A DNA stretch of 64,000 bases from Callaeas wilsoni (lineage: Eukaryota; Chordata; Aves; Passeriformes; Callaeidae). Every line of letters begins with the position of its first letter. The stretch's first letter is position 1. The translations under genes and the position numbers were made by a program. The notes under the pieces were generated by a model, which worked only from the letters and a program-made list of their open reading frames with translations, was not told the DNA's origin and made no database searches. The stretch is from positions 1 to 64,000 of the forward strand of contig VWPU01011633.1 in assembly GCA_013398955.1 (NCBI GenBank), read 5' to 3'. Of the stretch, positions 63,089 through 64,000 are shown in pieces.

Positions 63089-64000
63089 GGTTATTTTGAC
63101 CATGTTGGGGGAAAGAGAACATCCTTGAGGAAGTGCTCCCTAAGACAAGGTCAGCTCAGATTTCCTTAGATTTATTGAGAGACAAACTGAGCAGAAACTC
63201 TTTTCTGTGTCACGATAGGGTATGATGTGCTGTGATATGGGGCTAGTTGGAAAGCTGATAAGCAGTTGTAGCAAAGAAAGGGAAGCAGCTTCTTGGAACA
63301 TTCCCAGCTCATATGAGCATTGCTCTGGCAGCTGCAGTAAAAGCAGTGGGAGGCAGCATCCCATAGCAATGAGGATGATTCAAATACTTAGGTTTTGGAA
63401 GTGTTTGGCACAGGGATTACATCTTCAATTCAACATCAATTCAACAAGTAAACAGTATTTTTATAGATATAGTTTTCAGAACTGCAATTTAAAAACTTCA
63501 GAGTTCAGTTTCACCTAACCAGCAAGCTGGACTTGCCTACATGAGCCTGATTGATAAATTCTGATTTATTTACGAGATCCATGTATAATCTCATTGAATT
63601 CAATGGATTACTTTTATGAATAAACTTTTTGGTTGGTTTGGTATCTGTGAGGATTTGAAAATAAACTAAATGTGACAAGTTTTTCTGGCATGTCGATATT
63701 GTGAGTCTACCAGTCAAGTTACTGCTTGGCTCTTGATTATATTGGAAATAAGTGGTAGGACTGAAATTAGAAGCTCAGATCAACAATAAACAGCCTTTCC
63801 TATTGGCATTATTTGCATAATTTAAATACAAAACTGTGCTCAGCATGCCCCAAAAGCATCTGCCAAAATATGTAATACAGACTGTATCATCTATGCAAAA
63901 GGATGAAAGAATACTAGTATCTCATGTTTTATACTCAGAGGATGATATTAACTGCTGAAACAAGAACCACGTTCCAATATTACAAGATAGAGTGCAGATC
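63089..64000. other. Non-coding stretch to the right edge
   Basis: Unique sequence with overlapping frames of 65-98 codons, none with a motif or supporting signals. Nothing further is recognised. Confidence 0.55.

Noticed and set aside
1..64000. CRISPR arrays, bacterial operons, phage or plasmid genes
   Set aside because: No regularly spaced repeats, no ribosome-binding-site-linked gene runs, and clear avian retroelements throughout.

Overview
This is vertebrate nuclear DNA, almost certainly from a bird. It is AT-rich, has almost no long open frames, and shows no bacterial operon, rRNA, tRNA or CRISPR structure. The recognisable repeats are scattered CR1 LINE fragments, several ending in the avian CR1 3' tail (repeats of an ATTCTATG-like 8-mer), and one LTR of the bird type whose end reads TGTAGTGGGTTGACC. 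The low repeat density, the lack of SINEs and the range of CR1 ages also fit a bird. The species and chromosome cannot be read from the sequence.

Layout. 1-768: 3' end of a frameshifted CR1 (+), entering from the left edge. 769-13934: mostly unique AT-rich DNA with one exon-like segment (2695-2798), a diverged local duplication (9259-9509) and a G-run tract (11368-11400). 13935-14275: CR1 reverse-transcriptase fragment (-). 16212-16724: a solo endogenous-retroviral LTR (-), bounded by a 5-bp target duplication, with a CRE, a TATA box and a poly(A) signal in plausible order. 20756-20820: a CR1 3' stub (+). 26300-26809: two CR1 3' ends pointing outward. 32165-32626: CR1 (+), followed at 32980-33490 by a much older L2-like LINE remnant. 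33491-50482: unique DNA with an exon-like segment at 38637-38718. 50483-50895: CR1 (-). 58831-59465: two old CR1 pieces (-). The rest is unique DNA with simple tracts.

No host gene can be named. Three + strand segments (2695-2798, 26944-27042, 38637-38718) have a good pyrimidine tract and AG, an open frame, a GT donor and mutually compatible phase. They are offered as low-confidence exon candidates for a long-intron gene. A 64-kb window has many pyrimidine tracts, so chance is a serious alternative. The window is best described as intron or intergenic DNA whose readable content is a layered record of LINE and LTR insertions. I did not find evidence of a new multi-gene system.
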